64,000 nt of DNA from JABCZS01 sp041660525 (lineage in GTDB: Bacteria > Pseudomonadota > Gammaproteobacteria > JABCZS01). Each line of letters begins with the position of its first letter. Position 1 is the first letter of the stretch. A model generated the notes under the pieces. It did not search any database and was not told where the DNA came from. It saw only the letters and a list, made by a program, of their open reading frames with translations. The position numbers were made by a program, and so were the translations under genes. Positions 1 through 7,121 of the stretch are shown here, piece after piece. Location of the stretch: positions 310,001 through 374,000 of the forward strand of contig JBAZWD010000001.1 of NCBI GenBank assembly GCA_041660525.1, in the 5' to 3' direction.

Positions 1-83
1 AAATATTGATTAATACTCGCTGTATCTAAAATGGGCGTATCACCAGAACATGCAACACATTTTTTAGTGATTAATTCATTCAT
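1..83 (-). CDS. phhB: 4a-hydroxytetrahydrobiopterin dehydratase (PhhB/PCD), N-terminal fragment
   Basis: Only the first 27 codons lie in the window; the gene runs off the left edge. The start reads MNELITKKCVACSGDTPILD, which matches the conserved N-terminus of pterin-4a-carbinolamine dehydratases (KKCxACxGxxPxL). The family recycles the oxidised pterin cofactor of phenylalanine hydroxylase. The ATG lies one base beyond the stop codon of the upstream E2 gene, so the two are probably co-transcribed. This links aromatic and branched-chain amino-acid breakdown. The assignment rests on the N-terminal signature alone. Confidence 0.75.
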   Translation of the reverse strand, partial: MNELITKKCVACSGDTPILDTASINQY

Positions 84-84
84 A

Positions 85-1200
85 TTAATTTGCTTCCTTT
101 AAATCTTGAAGTAGTGCATATAAAAAGCGACTGGCTTCGCCGCCAGTGACAGCACGATGATCAAAGGTTAATGAGATGGGGATCAATCTGTGCGCTACAA
201 TTTGTCCTTGCACAACAACGGCTGCGTCTCTAATTTTACCAACACCAATAATGGCGACTTGTGGAGGCACGATAACGGGTGTTGCAAATTGACCTGCGAA
301 TACACCAAAATTAGACAGTGTAATTGTTGCGCCCGATAATTTTTCTGTTGGAATTGTGCGATCTTTAACTTGGGTTTTATAAGTATTAATAATATTGCGC
401 AATTCTGAATTATTTTGCGCTTTTTCAATCACGGGTACAAATAAACCTTCATCGCTATCAATGGCTAAACCGAGATTTACATCTGCAAATAATTTTCTAG
501 CTTGCGCCGTGCTGTCATACCAGGCATTTAAACTCGGTTCAATTTTACAAGCATGCGTGATTGCGCGAATAATGCGCAACGTAATATCTTGATCATTCCA
601 AGCTGCAATATCAGCTTCATCAAAAATTGTAGCGGGTACAATTTCTTGATGTGATTTCACCATCGCTTGCATCATGCTGCGACGTACGCCTTTTAATTGT
701 TCATAATCGGCTAAAGGTTTTGCATGAGTGTGTGTGCCCGCATTTTTTACGTCTTGCGCCGTAATGGTATTATTGGGGCCTGTGCCCGTAATTGTGCTTA
801 AATCAATATTTAATTGTTTTGCTAATTGTTTAACTGCAGGTGTGGCTTTAATCTGTGCGGTTTGTGAGCGTTCCATCACTTGCGCTGTTTCAGGAACAAC
901 CGCATTGCTGCGTTCAATATGGCCCACAACAGTGCCGGTATCTTGTTTTTGTGCATGTGTGCTGGTAATTATTTTAAAAGAAATTAAGGGTGCGCCGGTA
1001 TCAATAATATCATCGGGATTACCGTGCAATTCACCAATTTCACCAGCCCAAGGTGAGGGAACTTCCACAACAGCTTTGGCTGTTTCCATGGAGACTAGGG
1101 GTTGATCAATTTCAACGGTATCGCCTACTTTAACATGCCATTCCCGAATTTGTGCATCGGGCAAACCTTCACCTAAGTCAGGGAGTTTAAATGTTTTCAT
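85..1200 (-). CDS. bkdB: Branched-chain/2-oxo acid dehydrogenase E2 (dihydrolipoyl acyltransferase)
   Basis: This is the E2 core of a 2-oxo acid dehydrogenase complex; with the E1 genes nearby it is most likely the branched-chain keto-acid dehydrogenase. In order it has one lipoyl domain (lipoyl lysine K42 in METAKAV), a peripheral subunit-binding domain near residues 118-152 (ATPAVKQLAKQLNIDL) and a catalytic acyltransferase domain from about 165. At 371 residues it is short for an E2, consistent with a single lipoyl domain. The active-site region reads H348-R-A-V-T352-G, so threonine sits where the usual HxxxDG has aspartate. The ATG is preceded by AAGGAAG. E1 alpha and beta would normally be immediately upstream but are about 5 kb away, across an accessory cassette. 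Confidence 0.9.
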   Translation of the reverse strand: MKTFKLPDLGEGLPDAQIREWHVKVGDTVEIDQPLVSMETAKAVVEVPSPWAGEIGELHGNPDDIIDTGAPLISFKIITSTHAQKQDTGTVVGHIERSNAVVPETAQVMERSQTAQIKATPAVKQLAKQLNIDLSTITGTGPNNTITAQDVKNAGTHTHAKPLADYEQLKGVRRSMMQAMVKSHQEIVPATIFDEADIAAWNDQDITLRIIRAITHACKIEPSLNAWYDSTAQARKLFADVNLGLAIDSDEGLFVPVIEKAQNNSELRNIINTYKTQVKDRTIPTEKLSGATITLSNFGVFAGQFATPVIVPPQVAIIGVGKIRDAAVVVQGQIVAHRLIPISLTFDHRAVTGGEASRFLYALLQDLKEAN

Positions 1201-1226
1201 ATCGCTTCCTTATTAAAGAAAGGATT

Positions 1227-2498
1227 TTACCATATTATATTATTTACAGTAATAGTGGTGGGTGTTGTTACATCTGGGAGCACAGTCATAGTGCCATCAA
1301 GGCCTAAGCGATCATCATAAGCAAAGCTATAAATGAGATCGCCATTGGCATGTAAAGCTTTACCATAGAGATCAAACCATGGGCCGCCGGTTACACCTGC
1401 TGCTTTTAAAATGGGGTTATCGGTATAATAAAGATCGCTGTGTTCTTTAAAATAATGTTCACTTAATATAGCCTCATTAGGTGCCGGTAAAAATCCTACG
1501 ACAAACGCCGAAGTTAAATCGCGAACAATTTCATCTTTATGCAAATTACCATCCGGTGCAAAAGTGCCTTGCGCTCCTGCGAAGAAAGGTAAAGAGTCTG
1601 TAGGTTTTTCAATTTCTGCAATAATCTCTTCGCGATTTTCATCTTTGAAAACAAAAACATTATTTTTATCGACTTGGCCAATAAAAGTTTGCGTACCATT
1701 ATTAATTAGCAGCTCAAAGTTTTTATAATGATCCCAAACAAATTGAATGTAATTAAATCCAAATACGTCTTCATCATCTAAATAATGGCGATTAAATATA
1801 TTATCGATCATCGCTTTGCCGGGCGAATGAATACGCAGCCCTTGTTTTTTCTCATTGTCATAATAGACGAAAAGTTTTTGCCATTCCGCTTGTTCTGTTA
1901 CACTTTCATCAGTAATGGTGTTAATAAGATTGTTAAAGACTTCTTGAAAACTTTGCGTTAAACCGACTTGTTTATAGCCTTCAGGATTTGCATCGGGATT
2001 AGCGATGGTGATAGACAGACCAAAAAAATCAACCGCAGTTGGATTAATAAAAAATGCATTTTCTGCGTGAGAAAATTCTATTTTATCAAAATAAGTTTTT
2101 ACATTTGGATCGCTAGGGTTTAAAGGATTTGGATGCACAATGCCTGTGCCCGTATGATCAATATAAAAAACCAAAGGTGTGCCAACGGAAATATACATAC
2201 GCCCTGATGAGATATAAGGTATTTTCAGGCTTGTATCTTTAACAGATGCAAAACTATAAGAGTAATCGGAAGGATCGGTACTGGCATTTACCGCTTCACA
2301 ATCAATACTATTATTTTCCAATAATTCAATAAAACATTGTTGCCCCTTATCATCTAGGGCGGTGGCTATAAAATAGACTTCTTGATCATCAAAGCCGCTG
2401 TTATTAATCAATTGAATATGGGTTATCGCCTCGCCATAGGATAAAAGGGGCAGAGCGCCTAATAACAAAAATGATGAATTTCTAATATAAGTTTTCAT
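1227..2498 (-). CDS. Secreted GH64-type beta-1,3-glucanase (thaumatin-like fold)
   Basis: The 423-residue protein begins with a signal peptide (residues 1-23, cleavage near SYG-EA). The mature part resembles glycoside hydrolase family 64 laminaripentaose-producing beta-1,3-glucanases. E141 in KIEFSH and D157 in VDFFGLSI are 16 residues apart, the same spacing I recall for the catalytic Glu and Asp of the characterised family member. Family members cut beta-1,3-glucan of fungal walls. Export, presumably by Sec and perhaps then the type II system whose genes lie at 37-41 kb, is inference. It lies 27 bp upstream of the E2 gene in the same direction. There is no clear Shine-Dalgarno. The family call is from motif reading only. 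Confidence 0.6.
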   Translation of the reverse strand: MKTYIRNSSFLLLGALPLLSYGEAITHIQLINNSGFDDQEVYFIATALDDKGQQCFIELLENNSIDCEAVNASTDPSDYSYSFASVKDTSLKIPYISSGRMYISVGTPLVFYIDHTGTGIVHPNPLNPSDPNVKTYFDKIEFSHAENAFFINPTAVDFFGLSITIANPDANPEGYKQVGLTQSFQEVFNNLINTITDESVTEQAEWQKLFVYYDNEKKQGLRIHSPGKAMIDNIFNRHYLDDEDVFGFNYIQFVWDHYKNFELLINNGTQTFIGQVDKNNVFVFKDENREEIIAEIEKPTDSLPFFAGAQGTFAPDGNLHKDEIVRDLTSAFVVGFLPAPNEAILSEHYFKEHSDLYYTDNPILKAAGVTGGPWFDLYGKALHANGDLIYSFAYDDRLGLDGTMTVLPDVTTPTTITVNNIIW

Positions 2499-2572
2499 TT
2501 TTTGATGATAACGAGCTTATTTTGAAAAAGCTAGAGTGCTTGATAGGTCAACAAGGATATAAAATTATTCAT

Positions 2573-2644
2573 CTTATCAGAGCTTATCAGAGATAAAAGG
2601 CGCGAGCGTTAATATTTTATTATAAATCAAATGGTTATATCTTT
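2573..2644 (+). repeat. 72-bp direct repeat, copy R1
   Basis: First of three copies of a 72-base element in the same orientation. Each begins with a tandem decamer, CTTATCAGAG twice, then a variable middle of about 25 bases, and ends in a conserved block near TTATAAATCAA followed by GGTTATATCT. R1 lies in the 252-bp gap between the GH64 gene and the AlbA_2 gene. The 10-bp period of the head equals one helical turn, which suggests a protein-binding site. Confidence 0.85.
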
Positions 2645-2681
2645 TTCAAATTACTTGCTTAAGCTTGAAGAATAAGATATT

Positions 2682-2753
2682 CTTATCAGAGGTTATCAGA
2701 GATTGATAGCGTACTTTCGATAATATCTTTATAAAACAAAGGGTTATATCTTG
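2682..2753 (+). repeat. 72-bp direct repeat, copy R2 (ends on the TTG start codon)
   Basis: Second copy, starting 109 bp after R1. The head is CTTATCAGAG-GTTATCAGAG and the tail is AACAAAGGGTTATATCTTG. The last three bases are the first TTG start codon of the AlbA_2 gene, and the AAAGGG inside the repeat is placed as its ribosome-binding site. Promoter, operator and translation start therefore probably all lie within the repeat. Confidence 0.85.
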
Positions 2754-4184
2754 TTGACGGATACATATTTTTGGGAAAATTTAATTAAAGACGCTATTCA
2801 TAGCAAAGCGGAATATAACTTTTTAGATTTTAAAAAAGCGCTATCCGAAGATAATGAGCGTCTGAAAGAGCATATCAATGCCTTTGGCAATCTTGAGCGA
2901 GGTGGCTGCTTTGTAATCGGTGTTGACCAATATATCCCAGTGGGCTTATCGGATAATTGGGATGAAACCATAAAAAGAATTTCAAGTCTTGCCAAAAATT
3001 CTCAAGAGCCTAGTTTAGATGTAAATGTATTTCCTCTATCTATAGAAAATAAAAAATTATTATGTTTACATATTTTACCTGCGAAATCTAAACCAGTATT
3101 TATTAACGATCGCGCACCCTTAGGTGGGCGAGCTTGTTTTAAGAGGACAGGTTCATCAACGATAGCCATGTCGGCGCAAGAAATAAAAGATTTATTAAGT
3201 CATGCACAAGAATTTTATTATGATGAATCTATAGTCAATGATGCTGATTTAGATGACTTGGACTTTGAGAAAATTGTAAAATTTTTACCTAATATAGATA
3301 AGAATAATATAAAGTCTGAGAAAAACATTTCTATATTAATTGATAATCGTGTTTTAATTGGAGATAAACATTCACCAAGAATCTCTGTGGCTGGTTGGCT
3401 TTGTTTTGCAAAAAATGTACAGCAAATACGCTTATTTAGAAATGCATATATTGAATTGCAGATTTTTCGTGGTGTCGCAAGAGATTTTCCAATTAAAAAA
3501 TATGAAATAAAAAATGCTCTGTCTCATCAGATTGAAGAAGCTATACAAATTTTAAAACAAAATATCTGGTACATTCCTAAAATTCAAGGCTCCAAAAGAG
3601 AAGATGTTCTTGCATATCCTGAGATTATCCTTCGTGAAGTCATTACGAACAGTGTAGTGCATCGTGATTATAAAAAAATGCATCAACCTGTTAAAATTGC
3701 ATTTTTTAGTAATCGAATAGAGATTGAAAATCCTGGTGGTTTAATGCCAGGCCTTACGGTTTTTAATTTGATACATAAAAGGGATTGGCGAAATCCTTTG
3801 CTTGCAGAAATAATGAGAAAATTTGGCTTAGGGGAAATGGATGGCCAAGGCATTGATCGTCTCTATGCGCAAACATTAGCAATTAAAGTACCGCCACCTG
3901 GATTAATTAATTCAGAAAATTCATTTAAGTTAATTTTGCATGCACCTAAATCATATGAAGAATTTGCACCGAAGGAAAAGCAAGACATGATGATTATTTT
4001 GGCTGTTTTACAAGAATCAGTCGATAATGAAAGTGTTCGAAATTGCTTTGGCATTTCAAGTGAAAAAGCGAGCACGCTTATTAAAGCCATGGTTGCTGAT
4101 AAAATTTTTGAGCCGATAAATGACAGCAGAAAATATGCAAGATATGGATTGACGGAGAATTATCGAAATAAGATTTTTGGATAA
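2751..4184 (+). CDS. AlbA_2 (Schlafen-like) DNA-binding protein with RecG-like ATPase-fold C-terminus
   Basis: The 477-residue protein starts with an AlbA_2 domain (about 20-150; FLDFKKAL, then INAFGNLERGGCFVIGVD). A HATPase_c_4-type region follows at about 285-390 (EIILREVITNSVVHRDY, NPGGLMPG, GLGEMDGQGIDRL), and the C-terminus looks like a winged helix. Proteins of this layout are annotated as putative transcriptional regulators or RecG-like, and some occur in phage-defence islands. The start is TTG at 2751 or 2754, with AAAGGG about 8 bases upstream. It is the only plus-strand gene of the cassette and faces the RloB/AAA pair tail to tail. One copy of a 72-bp repeat abuts its start and another lies 26 bp after its stop. 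The role is inferred, not known. Confidence 0.8.
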   Translation: MLTDTYFWENLIKDAIHSKAEYNFLDFKKALSEDNERLKEHINAFGNLERGGCFVIGVDQYIPVGLSDNWDETIKRISSLAKNSQEPSLDVNVFPLSIENKKLLCLHILPAKSKPVFINDRAPLGGRACFKRTGSSTIAMSAQEIKDLLSHAQEFYYDESIVNDADLDDLDFEKIVKFLPNIDKNNIKSEKNISILIDNRVLIGDKHSPRISVAGWLCFAKNVQQIRLFRNAYIELQIFRGVARDFPIKKYEIKNALSHQIEEAIQILKQNIWYIPKIQGSKREDVLAYPEIILREVITNSVVHRDYKKMHQPVKIAFFSNRIEIENPGGLMPGLTVFNLIHKRDWRNPLLAEIMRKFGLGEMDGQGIDRLYAQTLAIKVPPPGLINSENSFKLILHAPKSYEEFAPKEKQDMMIILAVLQESVDNESVRNCFGISSEKASTLIKAMVADKIFEPINDSRKYARYGLTENYRNKIFG

Positions 4185-4209
4185 ACTTTTGACGAATGAA
4201 TATTAGATT

Positions 4210-4281
4210 CTTATCAGAGCTTATCAGAGATAGATTGGGCTATATCTAATAATTTATTATAAATCAATCGGTTATATCTTT
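4210..4281 (+). repeat. 72-bp direct repeat, copy R3
   Basis: Third copy, with the same tandem decamer head (CTTATCAGAG twice) and the tail ATTATAAATCAATCGGTTA. It begins 26 bp after the AlbA_2 stop and ends 28 bp before the end of the convergent RloB gene. No plausible plus-strand gene starts after it, so here it does not serve as a start region. R2 and R3 form direct repeats flanking the AlbA_2 gene, which suggests a lost second copy or a cassette boundary. Confidence 0.85.
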
Positions 4282-4308
4282 AAAATCCTATGAGACTGAC
4301 TATTATTT

Positions 4309-4857
4309 CTAATGGTCATCTATTAAACCAATTAATGTTAATAGCCTTTTTAACTCGAGATCAACTTTTGCAACACGCAAAAGATCATGGAATGAAAATT
4401 TGGAACGTAGCATATGAGCTGTTAATCCGTTTTCGTATTCTGGCCATTCTTTACATAAAAGATTATATGCATTGCTCACGCTAATTTTTGAACGTTCTTT
4501 ACCCGGCAGCATTAGGTACAATATTCCTTCTAGATTCGGTACTTGAAGACAAACAATGAATTTTCGTTTTTCAGCTTCTGCTTTTAATTGAGCGATTGAC
4601 CAAGCATCATTATTTGAATCTGCTCGATCAGTATCTACAAGTAAAATATTATGCTTTGCTGTATTTCTATCTTTTCTTTTACAGGTTGTAATTGCTTTCT
4701 GAAGCATGGATTCGTAGCCACCGCCATTCAGAGGTTCATAATCTAAATGAATATTACAATTCTTATCCTCTAAAAGCCAATAAAGCCATTTCATCAAAGC
4801 TTGATTTTTATCTTCTACTGCTAAAAAAATTCTTTTTCGTATGATACGACTGGCCAT
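4309..4857 (-). CDS. RloB-like TOPRIM-fold protein, partner of the AAA ATPase
   Basis: The 182-residue protein has a TOPRIM-like pattern: E15 at the end of the first strand (IFLAVEDKNQ), a D75-x-D77 pair (LLVDTDRAD) and a later NLEGILYL stretch with E110. This matches RloB-type nuclease-like proteins, which pair with RloA-type ATPases in restriction loci. The PARIS defence system has a similar layout (an ABC-type ATPase AriA with a TOPRIM nuclease AriB). The gene starts 4 bp after the ATPase gene ends, so the two form a tight unit. A toxic effector nuclease or RNase is inferred from family context; the target is unknown. Confidence 0.75.
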   Translation of the reverse strand: MASRIIRKRIFLAVEDKNQALMKWLYWLLEDKNCNIHLDYEPLNGGGYESMLQKAITTCKRKDRNTAKHNILLVDTDRADSNNDAWSIAQLKAEAEKRKFIVCLQVPNLEGILYLMLPGKERSKISVSNAYNLLCKEWPEYENGLTAHMLRSKFSFHDLLRVAKVDLELKRLLTLIGLIDDH

Positions 4858-4861
4858 GTTT

Positions 4862-6052
4862 TTATCCGATATGTGGAACTGCGCCTAGTTCACCCGAGAG
4901 ATATTTTTTCATTAAACTAGGCTCGCGACGTAATCCTTTTATATCACGCGCACCATATACATTTGTGGATTGACCACAAGGTTTTTCTGTAAAAAATAGT
5001 TGCTCTTTTTCTAATTCGTCTAAAAGTGAAGGATTATGTGCGGTAAATAATAATTGAGCGTTATGTGGATTACGCTTGGAACTATTAAACCATCTAAATA
5101 TTTCTGGTAATAATAAAGGATGAAAATCCGTGTCAATTTCATCAATAAGAGCAATGTTACCATTGTTTAGTGCATGATGTATGCGAGGGAAAATATTGAC
5201 AAACCGTCTTGTGCCTGCGGACTCTTCTCCGAAAAGAATAAATCCATCTAATCCTGTATGTTTAAATTTTGCAAAAAGGCCTCTAGGACCTAGTTCGACA
5301 GACATGGATTCAAGTCCAATATCTAATCGTGAAAGTTCTTGATTAAGTTGTTCTAAATAATCTTTATTTTTAGAATAAATATTAAGTATTTCCTGCTCTT
5401 GTTGTTCATGTTGCGATTCAGTATTTATTCTGTTGAAGCCGCTGACCTGTAATAATAATTGTTGATGGATTTCATCAGCCAGTGAATGATTAAATTTAAC
5501 CAGGGTGCTGATAACACTTGCATTAGGGCGAATACTATTTTTGCGTGGATCATCTTTTTTAATTTCAAATTCGTCTGCAAAATAAAATTCTTGCTGTTTG
5601 CGTTCAAATAAAAAACGTAACCTACCATTAGGTGCATAAGATAATGCTTCATAAAGAACTATCTTATTTTGCATATCTAAATGTGAAATATGTAATTCAT
5701 AGCGAAACATTACGGAATGAGCACCATTAAGCTTACCATCAAAATCTATGGTAATTTTGGTAGGTTGTTCTAACCATTTTTTTTGTCTATAAGCCTGAAA
5801 TCCACGACCGGCAATTTCGTTATCAAAACTGTAACGTGCAAATCCCATCGTGACTAATATAGCAGCTAGGATAGTTGTTTTACCCGAAGCATTTGGACCG
5901 AAAAAACCAATGACTGTAGGCAAACGTAAGTCTTTGTCTAATAAAGGGTTTTTAAAGCAAGATAAATCTGGAGCATTACCAGGAACGGCAAAAGCCAGTT
6001 CTTGACGCTCTGAGATAGAAAGAAAGTTTTCAATGACAATACTATGTAACAT
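4862..6052 (-). CDS. AAA/ABC-type ATPase of the RloA/AriA kind (AAA_15/AAA_21)
   Basis: A 396-residue SMC/ABC-like ATPase. It starts with the typical IENFLSISERQEL strand, then Walker A GPNASGKTT (52-60), a signature-like EESAGTRRF (276-284), Walker B ALIDEID (301-307) and a switch histidine in FTAHNP (H339). These are the motifs of overcoming-lysogenisation (OLD)-type and RloA-type ATPases. Paired with the RloB-like gene downstream, it probably acts as sensor and scaffold of a two-gene abortive-infection module. The ATG lies 88 bp downstream of the E1-beta stop, so the pair could have its own promoter in that gap or be read through from the bkd promoter. Confidence 0.85.
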   Translation of the reverse strand: MLHSIVIENFLSISERQELAFAVPGNAPDLSCFKNPLLDKDLRLPTVIGFFGPNASGKTTILAAILVTMGFARYSFDNEIAGRGFQAYRQKKWLEQPTKITIDFDGKLNGAHSVMFRYELHISHLDMQNKIVLYEALSYAPNGRLRFLFERKQQEFYFADEFEIKKDDPRKNSIRPNASVISTLVKFNHSLADEIHQQLLLQVSGFNRINTESQHEQQEQEILNIYSKNKDYLEQLNQELSRLDIGLESMSVELGPRGLFAKFKHTGLDGFILFGEESAGTRRFVNIFPRIHHALNNGNIALIDEIDTDFHPLLLPEIFRWFNSSKRNPHNAQLLFTAHNPSLLDELEKEQLFFTEKPCGQSTNVYGARDIKGLRREPSLMKKYLSGELGAVPHIG

Positions 6053-6140
6053 ATCGTGAGTATTGCATTTTTTATGTCAAAAGTCAATTTAAAAATTGTT
6101 TATGGCAGAATTTTATAGCTTATTTTGCATTTTTAATACA

Positions 6141-7121
6141 TTACTCAAACGCCATCACTTCATGTATCGCATTCTCAACTCGTTGCACGCTCGGCAAATA
6201 CAAATGTTCCATTTTATACAAAGGCACTATCGTATCAAAACCGGTGACGCGTTGAATAGGTGCACGTAATGACATTAAGGCTTTTTCTGCAAGTTGCGCC
6301 GCAATTTCTGCGCCCACACCACACGTTTTTGCTGCTTCATGAATAATCACGCAGCGTCCAGTTTTTTCTACGGATTGAATAATGCTATCGATATCTAATG
6401 GTTTAATGGTGGCAACGTCTATGACTTCGCAGCTGATATTTTGTGCTTCCAAATTTTGTGCAGCAGCCATGGTTTCTGTTAACATCGCGCCCCAAGAGAC
6501 TAATGTGACATCTGTGCCTTCTTTTAAAAGAAAACATCTATCAAGTGGTAGTGCAACACCATTATCAGGCACTTCTTGTTTTATTTTGCGATAAATACGC
6601 GTAGGTTCTAAAAAGATTACGGGATCAGGATCGCGCATTGCTGCTAATAATAAACCATAAGCACGTGTGGGTGATGAAGGAATCACAACACGTAAACCTG
6701 GAATATGCGCCAACATACTTTCTGTACTTTCAGAGTGATGTTCGGGTGCATGAATACCACAACCATAAGGTGTGCGAATCACCATAGGACAACTTAAACG
6801 ACCACGGGTACGATTACGTAATCGTGAAGCATGGCTGATAATTTGATCCATGGCAGGATAAATAAATCCTAGAAATTGAATTTCCGCAACAGGTTTTAAG
6901 CCTTCTGCAGCCATACCCACTGCCATACCCACAATCATTGATTCGGCCAGCGGCGTATCTAATACCCGATCAAGACCAAACTTTTTTTGTAATCCTTCGG
7001 TAGCACGAAATACACCACCATTAGCGCCCACATCTTCACCAAATACAATGACGTTTTCATCATGTGCTAATTCATAAGCCAGCGCTTGGGTCACGGCTTC
7101 AACTAAAGTAATCTCACTCAT
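6141..7121 (-). CDS. bkdA2: Branched-chain 2-oxo acid dehydrogenase E1 beta subunit
   Basis: The 326-residue transketolase-like beta chain of the thiamine-diphosphate-dependent E1 carries the hallmarks VFGEDVGANGGVFRAT, DTPLAES, AEIQFLGF and RTPYGCGIHAPEHHSES. With E1 alpha it decarboxylates branched 2-oxo acids and acylates E2. A good AGGAG site precedes the ATG, and the gene overlaps the end of E1 alpha by 8 bp. Downstream one expects E2, but an accessory cassette of about 5 kb intervenes before the E2 gene. Pyruvate as substrate is possible; the leucine-degradation genes at 18-29 kb support the branched-chain reading. Confidence 0.9.
   Translation of the reverse strand: MSEITLVEAVTQALAYELAHDENVIVFGEDVGANGGVFRATEGLQKKFGLDRVLDTPLAESMIVGMAVGMAAEGLKPVAEIQFLGFIYPAMDQIISHASRLRNRTRGRLSCPMVIRTPYGCGIHAPEHHSESTESMLAHIPGLRVVIPSSPTRAYGLLLAAMRDPDPVIFLEPTRIYRKIKQEVPDNGVALPLDRCFLLKEGTDVTLVSWGAMLTETMAAAQNLEAQNISCEVIDVATIKPLDIDSIIQSVEKTGRCVIIHEAAKTCGVGAEIAAQLAEKALMSLRAPIQRVTGFDTIVPLYKMEHLYLPSVQRVENAIHEVMAFE

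Noticed and set aside
728..1105. 125-codon plus-strand ORF antisense to the E2 gene
   Set aside because: Codons mirror the lipoyl/linker coding sequence on the other strand; no ribosome site and no family resemblance.
2573..4281. CRISPR-like array from the three 72-bp repeats
   Set aside because: Only three copies, unequal spacing (37 bp, then a whole gene), variable middles and no cas genes.
4290..4484. 64-codon plus-strand ORF directly after repeat R3
   Set aside because: It is antisense to the well-supported RloB-like gene and has no Shine-Dalgarno; R3 therefore has no gene of its own here.
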